From Apostichopus japonicus (Eukaryota > Echinodermata > Holothuroidea > Aspidochirotida > Stichopodidae), in contig NC_092567.1 of NCBI RefSeq assembly GCF_037975245.1, positions 15,615,876-15,679,875 on the forward strand: DNA of 64,000 nt, written 5' to 3'. The notes beneath the pieces were generated by a model. The model searched no databases. It was not told where the DNA came from and saw nothing but the letters and a program-made list of their open reading frames with translations. Positions 47,740 through 60,894 of this stretch are shown here, piece after piece. A program made the translations under genes and the position numbers. Positions within the stretch are counted from its first letter, which is position 1. Every line of letters begins with the position of its first letter.

Positions 47740-48068
47740 AAGACCAGGTGAGACATTCAAGTCCCCATTAAGGACCCTAAGGCTATATGAGCGGAATAAA
47801 ACCGAGGACATCAAATGTCTTACCCAATTACAATGCTTAATGTACTCATCCAAAGTATTCTTAAACCCATTCACACTACTTGCAATTCAACCTTCTCAGG
47901 CAAACCATTCCATCCATTCACAACCCTTGTATAAGTTGTATTAGACTTTAGAGAAAAAGTTATGCCAAATATTAATCCTACTATGTAACTTCTGGAGTTT
48001 AATACAATGACCTCTGGTACAACTACTTTTGGCAAACCTGAAAAGATCAGTGAAGCATAAATTGCCAT
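47740..48068 (-). mobile_element. LINE C-terminal fragment, degraded
   Basis: On the minus strand, TYTRVVNGWNGLPEKV at 47950-47900 is followed in the same or a shifted frame by NGFKNTLDEYIKHCNW. The RVVN-WN-LP plus FKN-LD pattern is the usual C-terminal end of CR1/Jockey-type RT proteins. No RT core is left. Confidence 0.6.
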
Positions 48069-48311
48069 TTTATGTGTAGGCCTACTCTATTTAATTGAAG
48101 GATCTATTAATGTAGGCCTGATGCTATAGTTGTGCGTCTGTAATCTAGCTTATCCAGGACTGTGATGTGTGCTTTTCGTTTGTATGACTAAAGTAGGAGT
48201 AGTAGTATGAGGCGTAAAATAAAACAAGTGTAATGACAGGTTTTCAGCTAGTTTTCTATGCATCTCAGGTGTGAAGATAAACATTAACTAACGCATACTC
48301 TAATTCATTAC

Positions 48312-48474
48312 CTGATATCCATTTTGTTCCTCGTATGCCTGTCAAAATCTTACATTCTGAGTCACTTCGTTTGTTCGCAACGAGCACAGTGTGCAAAGCT
48401 GCTATATATTGTGTGTGGTGTTTTTCGTGTTTCGCGCAACTGGTAACGACAACTGGACCTATTTTGATGCCCAT
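48312..48474 (-). CDS. Candidate first coding exon, unknown protein
   Basis: The minus-strand ATG at 48474 opens 54 codons (MGIKIGPVVVTSCAKHEKHH at the start, TGIRGTKWIS at the end) and reaches a phase-1 GTAATG donor at 48311. Just upstream are a full CRE (TGACGTCA, 48485-48492) and the 31-bp repeated motif with TATATAGAG (48503-48533), which together look like a promoter. No homologue is recognised and no second exon was found; the LINE fragment lies downstream. Tentative. Confidence 0.35.
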
Positions 48475-48484
48475 GGTTTGCGTG

Positions 48485-48533
48485 TGACGTCACAAATCGC
48501 CAGTTGGCCAAACTCTCTCTATATACGGCTCTG
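48485..48533 (-). promoter_or_regulatory. CRE plus repeated TATA-like motif
   Basis: CRE palindrome TGACGTCA at 48485-48492, followed by a 31-bp motif (48503-48533; core CCGTATATAGAGAGAG on the minus strand). The same 31 bp occur without mismatch at 43962-43992 on the + strand. Confidence 0.4.
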
Positions 48534-48539
48534 ACTATC

Positions 48540-50369
48540 AATTACAAATGTTGCAATGGCCTAAATATCTAAAATAAGAAAAAAATTCCACGTACGTAGG
48601 TTGAAGCGTTCGGGAACGAGATTTTTTTCAAAAATGAACGGATTTGGACGATTTTGGTGTCAAATTACAGGAAATTTCAAGGTCATTTGCATTTTTCTCA
48701 GAGCTCTCTATAGATATATTCCTGAAATGCTCAAAATATGTTCAAAACATGTTAGGGTTTATACCAAATATAATGGGGGGGGGAGGGTTTGTTCAACTCT
48801 TATTTTCTGTCACGATTTTTATGAAGCGAACATCGATTTTTAGCCAAATTACGTCATTTTCAGATTGACCTTTGACCTTTGAACCCCACCCACTAAAAGT
48901 ATTTCACAGTTACCCCCCCCCCTTTTTATTTGTTTTATACACAAACGTATGGTCTTAGCTACATTTCAATACCTTAATGAATGTTGTAGGATGTAAGGTG
49001 GCTGAGTACTATTTTTTTTTAAATTAAATGATTATTTGGGTCGATATCGACCCACCGAATAAAAATATTACCTATTACTATGAATGAGCTAATCATGACT
49101 AAGAAAGAAATCAATGTGTGGTCCTAATTTTCGCGATGTGAGGTATTCGTTATGTGTCCTTCTATTATCTTGCAAGGTGCTTGTTGATAGTTTATATGAC
49201 AATTATTCAATTTACGCACTTGATTATTTTACACCAGCTGATTGCACCATTTAAAGTTAGCCATGTCGTTCGCTATGATGTCATTCGTTTTTGTCTTATT
49301 CGGTTACAGAAGTTAATCATTAATACGAGTCATGTTTTCCCTGACAGATGTAAAATGTTGCTTAAAGATTGTGTTGCAATTGAAATGTCTATAAATAATG
49401 AATGCAATTGCTAGCTCTGTAATATCTTTTGTTGACTGCAAATTAATGTTACATATATTAACAACTAAGGTAACTATCATTAGTGAATGCACTAAACGTA
49501 TCGAGAAGTCTCATTAATGATGCTGCACAAATATTTGACTACAAAATGCAGACGAAACAGACAAATACATATTAAGTGTGATTTCAAGAAGTTTGCAAGA
49601 AGCAGTGTGATTCATCAATTCAGTGTTTTTATTATTCATGAAGAAGGTTAATACATTAGCCGATAGATAAAAAATCCATTTTGCAAGAAAGAGGCATGAC
49701 TTTAAGACTTAGTTAGGCCTTAACTTAGGCTAGGATATGTAAGTTGACAATCCACTAGCCAAAGTGTGATATCACCAACTCGGCCTAGCTTAATGTTTAA
49801 AAGACACTCCCGGTGATACATTTAAAAATGTCTCAAGATAAACGCCATTCCCTTTAAAATGTTTCGGTTCGACATCTTCACATTTGTAAAGTTGGAACAT
49901 TTTAAACTTTCTTTTGTGTATGCGACAGGTCTAATTAAGTTTGAGCAATAGCCTAACCATGTATGCAGAGCGTGTATAGGATACATTGTGTGTAACTTGT
50001 TATATCAAAGTATATAATGCTTGGTTGCATTTTATCATTACACTTTAGTTTTTGGAAACAATTCATAACGTTAATTGCTTTTCCCAACATAACTGGGATA
50101 CTTGAGTGACGATTATGTTCTTTGGAATACATGACGTATGACTCTGCTCACCAATCCATTGGCTAACGTTAGTATAAGTTATCGTACACTTTCCCGGATT
50201 CTATACAAAATCCTTAGTGAGACGAACATTATGTACTGTAATCCATTTAAGTTAATACACACAAACGGCAACGAAGAACATCAACAAGAAACACATAAAT
50301 ACTTGTCGAGTGCTCTACACAATATACATGATTAATTCGATAGATGCATCGCTTACATAGTCATTACTA
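48540..50369. other. Intergenic interval before copy B
   Basis: No gene is supported. It holds G and C homopolymer runs near 48775 and 48905 and AT-rich DNA. It may extend the duplication leftwards, but the matching part of A lies outside the window. Confidence 0.45.
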
Positions 50370-50370
50370 T

Positions 50371-52336
50371 TACCTTATTAAAGTTTAACCCATGTTTTAC
50401 ATAATCACGTCAATCGAATGTGTAATAGAATATATGTACATATACTGTTACGCTCCGGCTCAATTAGTTCAGGGCTCCGTTATTAAATAAGTTGAATTAA
50501 CAGCAGATAAAGCGAACTCCAGAATATAGATATACTTGTCGAATATAAGCTTTATTTATTCTGAGATGATATTGTTGCTGGTGTGCAGATCCAGAATAGT
50601 GTATCTGACCTACACTCTCTGAAGTCTACAATGCTAGTCTTTCTCATACTATAAACCTACAGTATGTAAGTCATTAAAACTTCCTGTGAAGGGACAATAA
50701 CCTCTCTGTGACATAAATTCTTAGTCACACATTATTTTACTTATAATTACTAATGAACATAGGAGACGGCTATGACTAAACGCATATGTATACACCTGAG
50801 ATGCAGCAGGTTGTCATCTGTTATTAAGCATGGATATTTCATGGAATTAAGACAAAGGGGTGTCTACGACTATGATGTGGGTGAGGGGTGATAAATTCGG
50901 GAACAGGAAGTAAGTAGTTACTCTTAAGACAAAGATGCATGGAAGCACATGTTTAAAGTAATATGGTGGGGATATAATTACATACTACATTGAATCCCTT
51001 TTGGAATTTTGCTGAAGATTTGAACTGAAGTGAAATTGTAAAGCAAGAAACAAAAAGTAAAAACAGTATACAACATTAATGAATACGAAGCGGGAAACGA
51101 ATAAAAAATATACACATTAAGAGATGAATGTGTAAAAGAAATATAACACAATAGTTAACACAATCGTTAGCAAAAACTCTCAAACCTCGCTTTGGAAGGT
51201 ATCACATGAACTGTTCATCCATAACATAATACCTCGATGGTATATTCTCACAATAACCGAGAAAGTTGGTGCGCTTTGGATATACTGAGGGCATATTTAT
51301 GCAATATAATGGGACACTTTTTTACGAAACAGTTTTAAGCAAATAATTGTGTGATATAAACATTAGTTTCGTAATGGCGGTCGTATTTGGAATATTTGTG
51401 TTTGATTAAACAACGTTTAAGTGGAGGTTTAATTTATCTGCTTTCTACACATGTTCTTAGTCCAAAAGAAATGTATGTTCACATAGTAAATGTTCGGAAA
51501 CCTGTTTCTTCAATCAAAGAAGCGAGTAGACTGGTTTGATAGTAAGGATGGTAACAAGTCTAATTGGGAATAATATAACATTATTGTTATTTGTGATCAT
51601 ACAAAGTCATAAACAAACCCAGCTTCAAAAGGCACCAACATTGGATAACAAATTCGAATGGTTTGACCAGAAAAACGAAAATTATTTCCTTGGCAAGGAA
51701 CATTCATCTTTAACACACTTTGACGATGCATCGCAATGACGTCATGTTAGTTAGTCAACCTTTATCCGATTAAGTCATACACGCAAATCAAAAGAAGACG
51801 TTAGCGACTCTAAGCAGTTAAGCATTCACTGTGATTGGGTTTTTTTCTTTGTCGATCGTTTCGTAAGATATTACAGCCGACTAAAATTGATGATATATAA
51901 AACCATGTACACACGTAAATGAACATCAAGATTATGTTACAGTTTTAAGACTGTGAAACCGGAGGCTACACTTATAATTGCTCGTTACAAACCTAAGCAG
52001 TTAAAATCGATGTATTGAAAAGCATTATCTGTTCACATGATTATTAACGAAATATTTTGTTCGATCCTTACCTTCATATGAGACTTAGATTTATTTGCAT
52101 ATTGTGGTATTGGCATTGCCACAATTTTGTTGACTCAAAGGAAAAGTTAAACATACAATAAAGACCAAACTACTATTTAATGTTGCCTAACTTGATAACG
52201 GTTACTCATGCGACGAAGACAAATGACTGCCTTGAATACTGTTTTGTTTATATGTTTATTTTGTTTATTATTTAGGAATGAACTCGAACGGCTTTTCGTT
52301 TTTACTTATCTCAAATAATTTCTATTTTTTAGTACT
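50371..52336. other. 3' flank of the locus B NACHT exon
   Basis: Matched by 1-1647 in copy A, apart from a private stretch of about 150 bp (50520-50690). Candidate polyadenylation signals for the minus-strand gene (AATAAA) lie at 52260-52255 and 52269-52264, 70-80 bp after its stop. Confidence 0.55.
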
Positions 52337-53667
52337 TTAGTTGTTATCAATTAGCATAAGAATTCTTTCTTTCCTACGTTCATCGTTTTTATTTGATGAT
52401 TTACGAAAATTCTTCAATATCTGCTTCTCTGTGCTCAGATATTTAGCAACACAAAGTTCTTGTATTAACTGGTGGCGACACTTTATACCATAACTAGTAT
52501 TCGTGCTGTCCTTATGTAATGCACCATTACCTGAATTAGGGCAAATTTTCAAAATGCCGCACAACAAACTGATATTTCTTTTCCCTTCTTCTAGCTGCTC
52601 TATGGATAAAGTATCCTCCTTTAGAAATAATCTGCCTATCATTAGTTCCATACTTCCAATAGCCGTAGCTGTTAGGAAATGTTTCGTGACCACAACATGG
52701 CGTAGATAGAGACACTTTACGAGTAATTTAATGATTGATGGAAAGGAAGTAAGATCGATACCGACAGTATGTTTGTTCATGAAGCCATATTTGCTAGACA
52801 CAAGAAGTTGAATAACAATCCCCATAAGAAGAGCATCTTCATCAAGTTTCAATAAATCATTTTTTTCAAGAATTGACCAAACTGAACGGCTTATAACATT
52901 AACATCATCATGTTCTTGGCAATTTTTAATTGGAAACTGAGCTTGTTCCTTTAACGTCTTGTAGTAGACACACATATGTTTTATATACGACTTTAACTCA
53001 TCTTCTTTAAATGATAAAAATTTAACGACAGCGAATGAGTCACGGAATTGAGGAGGAAAACAGGGTCGCGAAGTCAACCAAATTCTTACATTATTATTGA
53101 CTTCAGCAAGTTTTACAAAATTATGGAACGTTAAATAACTTTGCTCACCACTTCCCTTGCGACCAAGTTTTAAATTTAAATCTGAAAATTCGTTACTGCC
53201 ATCAAATATCAACAGACATCTTTTCGTTTTTATAATGAACTCTATGTTTTCGATTTTGCAATTTTCCGGTAATTGCTTTGAAATTTCATCTGCCATATTT
53301 CCATTCAGATTTGTATTTTGTAGATTGAGGACAAATAAAAATGTTTCATCAGTTTTCATCTGCGACCATAAAAATGATACCTGCTTGACGAAAGAAGTCT
53401 TGCCACATCCAATATCTCCAACGAACAAAACACGTCTGAGTGTCTTGCTCTCATCTGACTGAAAGAAAGACAAGGTAGACATTTCCTCCGTTTTTCCATC
53501 AGGCCATGTAATTTGTACTTGCATCTCAGCGTAGAGGTTAGTATTTGAGTTCAATTGGTCGTGTTTGATGATCTTCTTTTCTCCGTCAGTCGCAAGAAAG
53601 TATTCTGCCCAAGGTAAAGGTATCGGGCAGATATTTTGCTTATAAGCTTCCATAAGTGATGTCTTAC
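52337..53667 (-). CDS. NACHT ATPase exon of locus B, intact
   Basis: This is the terminal coding exon, phase-1 acceptor (TTTCGTAG) at 53667, open for 442 codons. After GKTSLMEAYKQN and a linker, the NACHT core shows VLFVGDIGCGKTSFVKQ (Walker A), RCLLIFDGSNEF (Walker B), NVRIWLTSRPCFPP (sensor 1), LSFKEDELKSYI, a winged-helix-like LFLKEDTLSIEQLEEGK and a conserved KCRHQLIQELCVAKYLS near the C-terminus. No LRR, death or TIR domain is present, so the NACHT ends the protein. STAND ATPases of this type act as nucleotide-dependent oligomerisation switches. The frame extends upstream to 53773 only by reading the intron. Confidence 0.85.
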
Positions 53668-54287
53668 CTACGAAATAAAATGACGAATCGGTGATGCTTA
53701 TTCCTGATGTGAGAGAACTCCTTACTGTAAAACTCAAAGTAAATTGTACGTACGTTTGTTGATAGACTTGCAATATTACTGCAATTGTTTATTTGAGACA
53801 TTTTTGAACAAGCCCAACGTTCTGATTTTCGTAAACCCTGGTCATGGCCGGAAATTACTAGCAATGAGATTATGGTCATCACTCATGTTGATTCTCTGAT
53901 TGTCTACAATACAATACGATATCGCTTATAATGGTTTTAACATTTTCAAGGTTTTCCGAGTTTAAACTAGATCAAGATGTTAGACTTAGTTCTGTTTCCA
54001 ATTGTGTAATAAACAACCGTAATTTGTAGCAAGATATACTCATTAGGCGATCACATACATGTACATATTCCGTACCTATTAAAGGAATAGATGTAATAAT
54101 CAATTGTATTGATTCGGTTTTCTAAACACAATTCCATTGATCCTTTAGTCTATGAGGTTAGAAATAATGCAGTCTGGAAGTTCTTTTACTTTTTAAAATA
54201 ATGCATTAACAGTGATATTAATTTGCGTTTAACCAAGCATAATATAATAAAACACAACTAGAGAAATTTTAACTTTATGAAACATAC

Positions 54288-54373
54288 CATGTTGAATAAG
54301 CCAAGGGAGAAGATACCCAATAACAGGAATGATGGCTAGAATACCCACTAATGGTGCCAGTACTGAATAACTT
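54288..54373 (-). pseudogene. Single cassette exon of locus B, acceptor lost
   Basis: TM-type cassette reading SYSVLAPLVGILAIIPVIGY with a GTATG donor. The acceptor position reads CCG instead of CAG. The next downstream AG would shift the frame into a stop. Copy B therefore has no usable cassette exon in view. Confidence 0.6.
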
Positions 54374-54882
54374 CCGGAAAAGAGAAAATATAAGAAACTT
54401 TGCTGCCCGGTTTTACGTATCTATGGTTTGCTTCGTGGTATAAATATGAAGGTAAGTATTGGTATTAGGGTTAACATATATAAGACTTCCTCTGATATGC
54501 TCTCATTTTGATTTCTTAAGTGAGCGCCTCGGCGGACTTAAAACAACCCGGAATCTTGGTTAGACAAATTTGTAAAAATTAAAAAGTCTCTGTACCGAGC
54601 AGATCAATATCAGTTTCCCCCACGAAATGGAGGAACGCCTCCCTTGCCCATCTTGTCCACCAGGCCGTGACAAAAGTACGCAAATAAATACGGCTTTCCG
54701 GTTTATTTTACATAGTCATGTTACTTAATACCTGTTCCCTTTAGGAAGATATTTTTAAGAACTGAGCAAATATGAGGTGTCAATTTAAGTATAAAATGTG
54801 TACATCATATCAAATTAAATACAACTGTTTTTTAAATTTCAATTTCCTGTAGGTCTTTACTTATTTTACTATCAACAGTTAC

Positions 54883-54949
54883 CTAATAAAGACAGTTACT
54901 TTAAGGCGAATATCATTATAGCTATTGTTACCAACCTGATGCTGGACAT
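54883..54949 (-). pseudogene. Hydrophobic start exon of locus B, premature stop
   Basis: Counterpart of 7880-7946. MSSIRLVTIAIMIFALK is followed by TAA where A reads GCG-AAA; the donor GTAACT is retained. If this exon were used, the B protein would end after 17 residues. Confidence 0.6.
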
Positions 54950-57900
54950 GATCGACAATGAGCGTTGCTGGGTGAGATTATCTGGTGGAAAAATTACTTT
55001 AAAATGATATTAGTTGTCCAAAAAATGCAAGGAGTTAATCACCAACAGTACTTTCAAATGTTCATGCTTCATGAAACAGAATTGTCAGCTACAGGAAAAA
55101 GGAGACAATAGAACCAACAGTTATCTTTACTTTATGATAAAGATGATACATATTTTTTAAAGAAGTGCTTTTAAAATATCTAGTGATATTCCTCCCGGCT
55201 TGGAAGACATCGTGGTTTACAAGAAATGCGTCAGTAGGCTACCAGTTTGTTAAAGTTTGATGTAATGGTTCACCAGGACGTGAAACTTTCTAGTGTCAAG
55301 TAGTTCTCTTTCCCTAGTTTTCTAGACGTGAACGTTTAAGGTTTTGACACCGGCACCAACGCCAAATATAAGTTCACTTAAGATAATTAAATATATAGAA
55401 TTCAGTATTTGCAGCATCATATATACTTAACCAGTAAAAAATATGTTCAAAGATATTCATGCATATGTAGCTCGATGATGTCAAATAATAGTGCAAATGA
55501 AAAAATAAGCAACAGAAAAATGTGTTTCTTCAAAGTTGAGTGCAATCATACGATATTAAATTTGCAGCTAAAAAGTGCAGATATCTCGCTTGATTCCAAC
55601 GCTTGAGGTACATCCACACGACTGCCACCCCATCAAATGAGTGAGGGGTCAGTTGCATAACATTTACGCGTTCCAGTAGAGCGAATCTCGATCGCGTAAA
55701 TGAAACATATCGGAAGCCTTGTCGAATTGATTTACGATCTATTTGCATGTTCAAAAACGATACTGTCCATAAGAATTACAGGAAGCCCTAAACATTGCAA
55801 TATTTATATTAACGTTTCAATTCGTGTTTGCTGATGAATTTCGGAAACAACTTCCGAAGTAGATTCAATGTTTCTTATTCTAAATGCACTCTGACCAAGT
55901 GGGATTAATGGAGAAAAGCTGTCGCAATCGTAAAAAAGAAATTTATTTTCTATTGCCCTTATGACGCGAACGATTACAGTAAAATCGCTGCGACCGCCCA
56001 TGTCAGCATGTTCATTACACAAATGTAAACAAAATAGTCTAGACATGTGGCCCAATCTAGATTCTAACGCAATCCTAGACTTGTATTACCCACTTTTCAC
56101 AATTCCACGTAGGAAACGTCTGAAAACACTTGTATGTTTATTGTATTGGAAGGAAATGACACACAATTTCGCAAGCTACATCGGTTAGACCAAGAAAAGA
56201 GAGAAAGATACAAGAGCAGGGACCTAAGACAGGCTAGCCACGAAAGTAAAAGTAAGCCTATGGCTTACGGTCCTAAACAAAGACGAGAGATTTGATTGGC
56301 GCATGATCTGTTTGGGGGGGGTGGGCCTGCAAATTTTGATAGAAGTTTGTAGAATCTACGGAATCATTAATCTGGCAAATCTGGTGAATTTCATTCAGCT
56401 CAACATTTTTAACGACAGATAACTCAATAAAACTTATAAATATTAATATTAAAATTATCATTTTCACTGAACTTGTAGTGCAGTAAGCTGGAAAGATCGA
56501 AGTTAAATTTGGCAAACACGTAGTAAGACTTTGACTGAGAGAGACTTAGCAAGAGTATCTCGTTGCCTGCCTACTGAAAGTCTAACCTAGGCTTGCAACC
56601 TGGTTCCATGAAGGAGCTGCTGTTGGGGTAGCAGGTTCCTGGTCCCACACATAGATATATATTAATGTGGAATTTGATGAGTATGTACTGGTCATGTATC
56701 TATCGTCTACTGTTGACGACCCCCACGAACGACCTCCAAAGCTAGCAGAACAGCAGTTAGCATACCAATATGCGGGAACCTGGCTAAGCTGTTTGCCCCC
56801 AAGGGACTGTTGACGATTTGCGATGTTGTTACATGCAAGTTTTGCAACTAATGGTGTTTATATTATAGCAATCAAAATACCTTTTGTTTAGTGAGTATAC
56901 CCTCTGTGCCGCCGCTGAAAGGATGACGGTGACATTTAGTTGTACCTGTTTTGAAATCTCTACATTAGCCACGTTCTTTCTCTATTATTTTCTTTGAGGA
57001 TGACCAGTCTTTTTGCGAAAATTCAATTGGTTACTAGAATAGTGATCTCTTACAAATTTAGATCATGTCGTTTACATATAATGCCGAAAGAGTTAAATGT
57101 CTTCTTCGAAAGAGTTATCATTCTGGACATTCTCGAAGAGGTAAGTTTTACTCTAAGGAAGTACAACTGTATTAAAGTAGTGCGCTGTAAAGCAGGGAAT
57201 ATTGAAAATTCAAAGTAAGCATATGCTCAAATAATGCGTTCGCCTAAACATATGGGTACATTCTCTTTAAAAAAAACTCCACCACTCCAGCATATGAATC
57301 GCAAGTAACAATACCATTTACATCTTAAGTAATGTCATAAACTTTCTTCCTAAGAATAAGATATGTGATTTGTAAAAGAAAAGTGTTAAAGGTGGTTTAC
57401 CATTATATACAGACAATACTACGGTGCTTACATCCTCACACATCAGCAAATAATTTGGTTTTGTATGGGTAATAAATGTCATTAACTACCTTTGTTAATG
57501 TCGTCGTTGTTACAGCTGGCCTGTTGTGTACCAGTTTCGAGCGCTTTTTAACCGATAAAGTGACTCGGACCGAAGCTGAATATATTGCATACCGTCGACG
57601 CAAATGCGTTTACACAAGCTGTGCACGAACTGTTTCCGTCGTTGTATTTATTTTAGATGTAAACGCTACCAAAGATTCAATTTTTTGGAAAAGGACACTG
57701 TAAAACGGCTTCTACCTGGCAGTCTATACCAAATCAATCTTCCTCTTTATATGATCTCTAAACCCGCGTTGTATGCACTCAAACGCGAAATTGTAGGTTA
57801 TGCATAAACAACGTGTAGGCTATCCAATTAGGAAAACAAAATCTTTTAAATGTTATATTGGTTCTTACCTTTTACTAATAAGAGGTAGGCTTACTATACT

Positions 57901-58690
57901 CGTTTCGGTCAAAGAATTTAGAAAAATTACCGTTGCGAAGCAAGGTTATGAATTCTAACTAAACGTAGGATAACTGACTGCAGTAGCACGTCTAGTCTGG
58001 TTATCACGTAGCTACTACAGAGGGAATGATTCGCGGGAATGATACGCATAAGTTGACCTTTGTATTCAAACCGTTGATGCCAGTAACACGAAGAGTCGTA
58101 GCGAAGCAGTTAATGATTGAGGGAGCTTCTGATAACGGCATATTTGTTGTCATACATCATATAATAAACATCAATATGTTAGGAATATGGTACATGGTGT
58201 AATGGTCCTGCTAACGTCTTACCGGTATTATATTAACGGTATATCAAACAGCTCGATGTTAATGGGAGGTCTGATTCAACAGTTGGAGACATTACAAATT
58301 TTCTCTCAGCATAATCGAAACTCTGATTTGAATGCTTCATGTGTACTGGAATAGCCAGATGGGGTGGTGCGAATTGCATACCCCAACTCACAGGACGAAA
58401 CGGGGATGGCAGAAATACTTATTGTAACGCCACCTCTGGATCCTCTGCCAGACCGCTCCACCTGTCTTGCTTATTCCCTTCGGTTGAAGAGAGGGGTGTC
58501 AATGGAAGGGATAAGGGGAAGGTATTCAGAGGCACCTTTATGGAGGATTGCACTGGAATAACCAACAGAAAAACCAGAAAGCAAACAAAGAAAATACAGT
58601 ACGCTTTTACGATCTATTTACATTCTCTCTAAACTACATGATATATGTCTACACGTTGTAACATTTTGTTTGTACATTACTCGACGATGT
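54950..58690. other. Non-coding interval of copy B
   Basis: Matched by 8.0-10.4 and 16.3-16.8 kb of A. It includes the DIRS-free site (about 58213) and a private 0.73-kb insertion. The + frame at 57510-57704 follows an acceptor-like TTGTTACAG and is open, but in A it is frameshifted; it has no recognised domain. Confidence 0.45.
55879..56605. other. B-specific segment of about 0.73 kb
   Basis: Absent from A between TTCAATGTTTC and the GGAGCTGCTGTTGGGG word (A 8818-8840). It contains short open frames without known domains and a poly-G run near 56313. Insertion in B or deletion in A. Confidence 0.5.
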
Positions 58691-58699
58691 AACCTTGAC

Positions 58700-58895
58700 T
58701 CACTTGACTTGGCGCTAATTCCTCGGCGCCAAGTTCACAGTTATAAACTCGGCCCATTGACCTTGCTCCGAGCGCCAACCCATCCCGGCGCCCTGACCTT
58801 TGGGCCGAGCGCCAATCGTAATTTCGTTGCTGTAATATTGGCGCTGAGCGGCAATCCTAACTTCAGTGCGTTGACCTTGGCGCCGAGCGCCAGAC
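58700..58895. repeat. GGCGCC-rich minisatellite, copy B
   Basis: Orthologous array to 16815-16990 with the same order of imperfect 45-bp repeats. It has an extra GGCGC/TTCCTCGGCGCC block at its left end and small changes between repeats. Confidence 0.85.
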
Positions 58896-58899
58896 AAAC

Positions 58900-60890
58900 A
58901 TGACTATCCCACCTATTGTGTCCCATCAGAGCCGAATGTTACTACCTACATGACAACTGGATTGAGAAACTACTGATATATATGCACTGCCTTTAAGAAA
59001 CATTATGCTCTTTGAAAAATCATACTAGCTCTTCCAAAAATCCTCTTTTGAGTCTAGTGTCCTTCCTTTTAACCAAATATAATTTGTGTACATATATACA
59101 TCACGTATACTGATGATATAACAGTGTCGAAAACCGGAACAACCAATCACTGGTAGATCATATAGGAGATATACATCACTTCAAAACTCAATATCCCGAT
59201 GAGGCTTTAACCTCTGTCCCGCTTAGACATTACTGATTAACAATGAATGGATTTGTATTTTGACTAGGGTATGCGATCATTAAATCCAGCAGCAGCAGCG
59301 CTGTAGCCTACTCCTAGACATAAACAGGTTCAGTACAATACTGCCATAAACAGAATAATTCGAGCTCGGCTTTCCCTCCCAAAAGGTAATTTCTACTAAA
59401 AAACATTGTGCAAGCTTTAACTTCAATACAGTAGAAACTATGATAAAAGGGCAATCATCACGATGGCAATCGCCATATTGACTCGTTACAATAAACATGA
59501 TACTTACGGTGCTATTTGTTTCATTGTGCGGTGTGATCTGTTTCTCAGAAAGCTTTACTCATTAGCCATGCGATAGAACTTTTGAATTTAGTGAATGACA
59601 AATTTAGTAACATTGTCTTTTTTTGGGCCAAACATATATGTTCTCAAAATCATGTCAGGATGTAACCCACGATTCGCAGCACTCAGAAAACGCTTCTCTC
59701 TAGACAAAAATTACATTCTATGAAGTTTAAGCCTTTTAACTTGTGCACTTGATTAGAAAGACATCTCAGGCTAATTGACAGTAATCAGAAACACAATTAA
59801 CGTCTGATTCGACTTTACAACTCTCAGGACGTGACTGGCGGGAATGCCTGCAAAGGTCCTTCCAGAAGCTTTGATCTGGGTCTCTTGACCACATCACATG
59901 ACATACGTGATAATGAATAGTAATGAACTAATAACTAATCAAAATACTAAAGTTTACAGTTGTTTATACCGACGATAGGCATTGGAAATCTCCAGCACAA
60001 CAATAAAAGGAAAAGTTTTTTTTCGATTTCAGTAAATGGATATTTCGGTGTGACTGAGGTTGAATGTTAAAATATGAAAAAGTTAGTGAAAACCCTATTT
60101 TCATGGCACTTTGTATAGTGAAACTCAATTATAATCATAGGAAATAATCTTTACATAAAAACAACTTAACTATCCAGTCCGTAAAGTACATTTTGAACAA
60201 ACACCCAAGTAACTACACATATACACGGATAGTTAAGGAATAAGACAAAGAATAACTTAAAGCAAACATCAAGAGCCTTTATAATGTCTGCTGCTAAAAT
60301 CCATGCCGATCCGCCACAACGAAAGTTTGATGGGCAGCATCCCGATAACCCACTATTAAGACAAAGAAATGAAGGTTCTCAAATTCCTCAAAGTATTTCG
60401 GGATAGTGGTACCAACCTTCAACAATCAGAAAACAAAGTTGCTAAGCATAACACCGTTTCCTAAAACCTTTCCAACCTTTTTGCAAACAAATGCAACAGA
60501 ACTTGTAGATCAAGTAGGATAGCTCGTTGCCATTCATTGCAAACCTAAGCATATCAATGTAAGTTCGCCTATAGATAGCCTAGGTTACATTCTAAAAGGA
60601 ATTACACCAAGGACAGAGCCTACATAAACAAGATTTATGTTATAGTCCTTATAGTCCAAATTGGCCTAGCTTAACTTGTGCCTAACGCTGGTTTAAGCGT
60701 AGCCGATAGCATTAGCAGGCCCAAACTAATGTCAGGCTATGCGTAAACACAAATTGACAAAGGTCGCGATAGTGATAGTCTAGGTTAAATGTCTGTCGTA
60801 AAAATTTGCATAAACACATAAAAATAACTTTTATAGAGGCGGTTCGCTCCATTTTAAGGGCAGTAATTCGGTAAAAGTCATGAAAACCGC
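58900..60890. other. Non-coding interval of copy B
   Basis: AT-rich with no gene; it matches 16.99-18.95 kb of A. Confidence 0.5.
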
Positions 60891-60894
60891 ATGG

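Noticed and set aside
52503-53462. Plus-strand ORFs opposite the locus B NACHT exon
   Set aside because: Shadows of the minus-strand coding frame, with no domain.
57476-57807. Plus-strand frame after a TTACAG acceptor in copy B as an exon
   Set aside because: Open in B only; A is frameshifted at the same place and no domain is recognisable.
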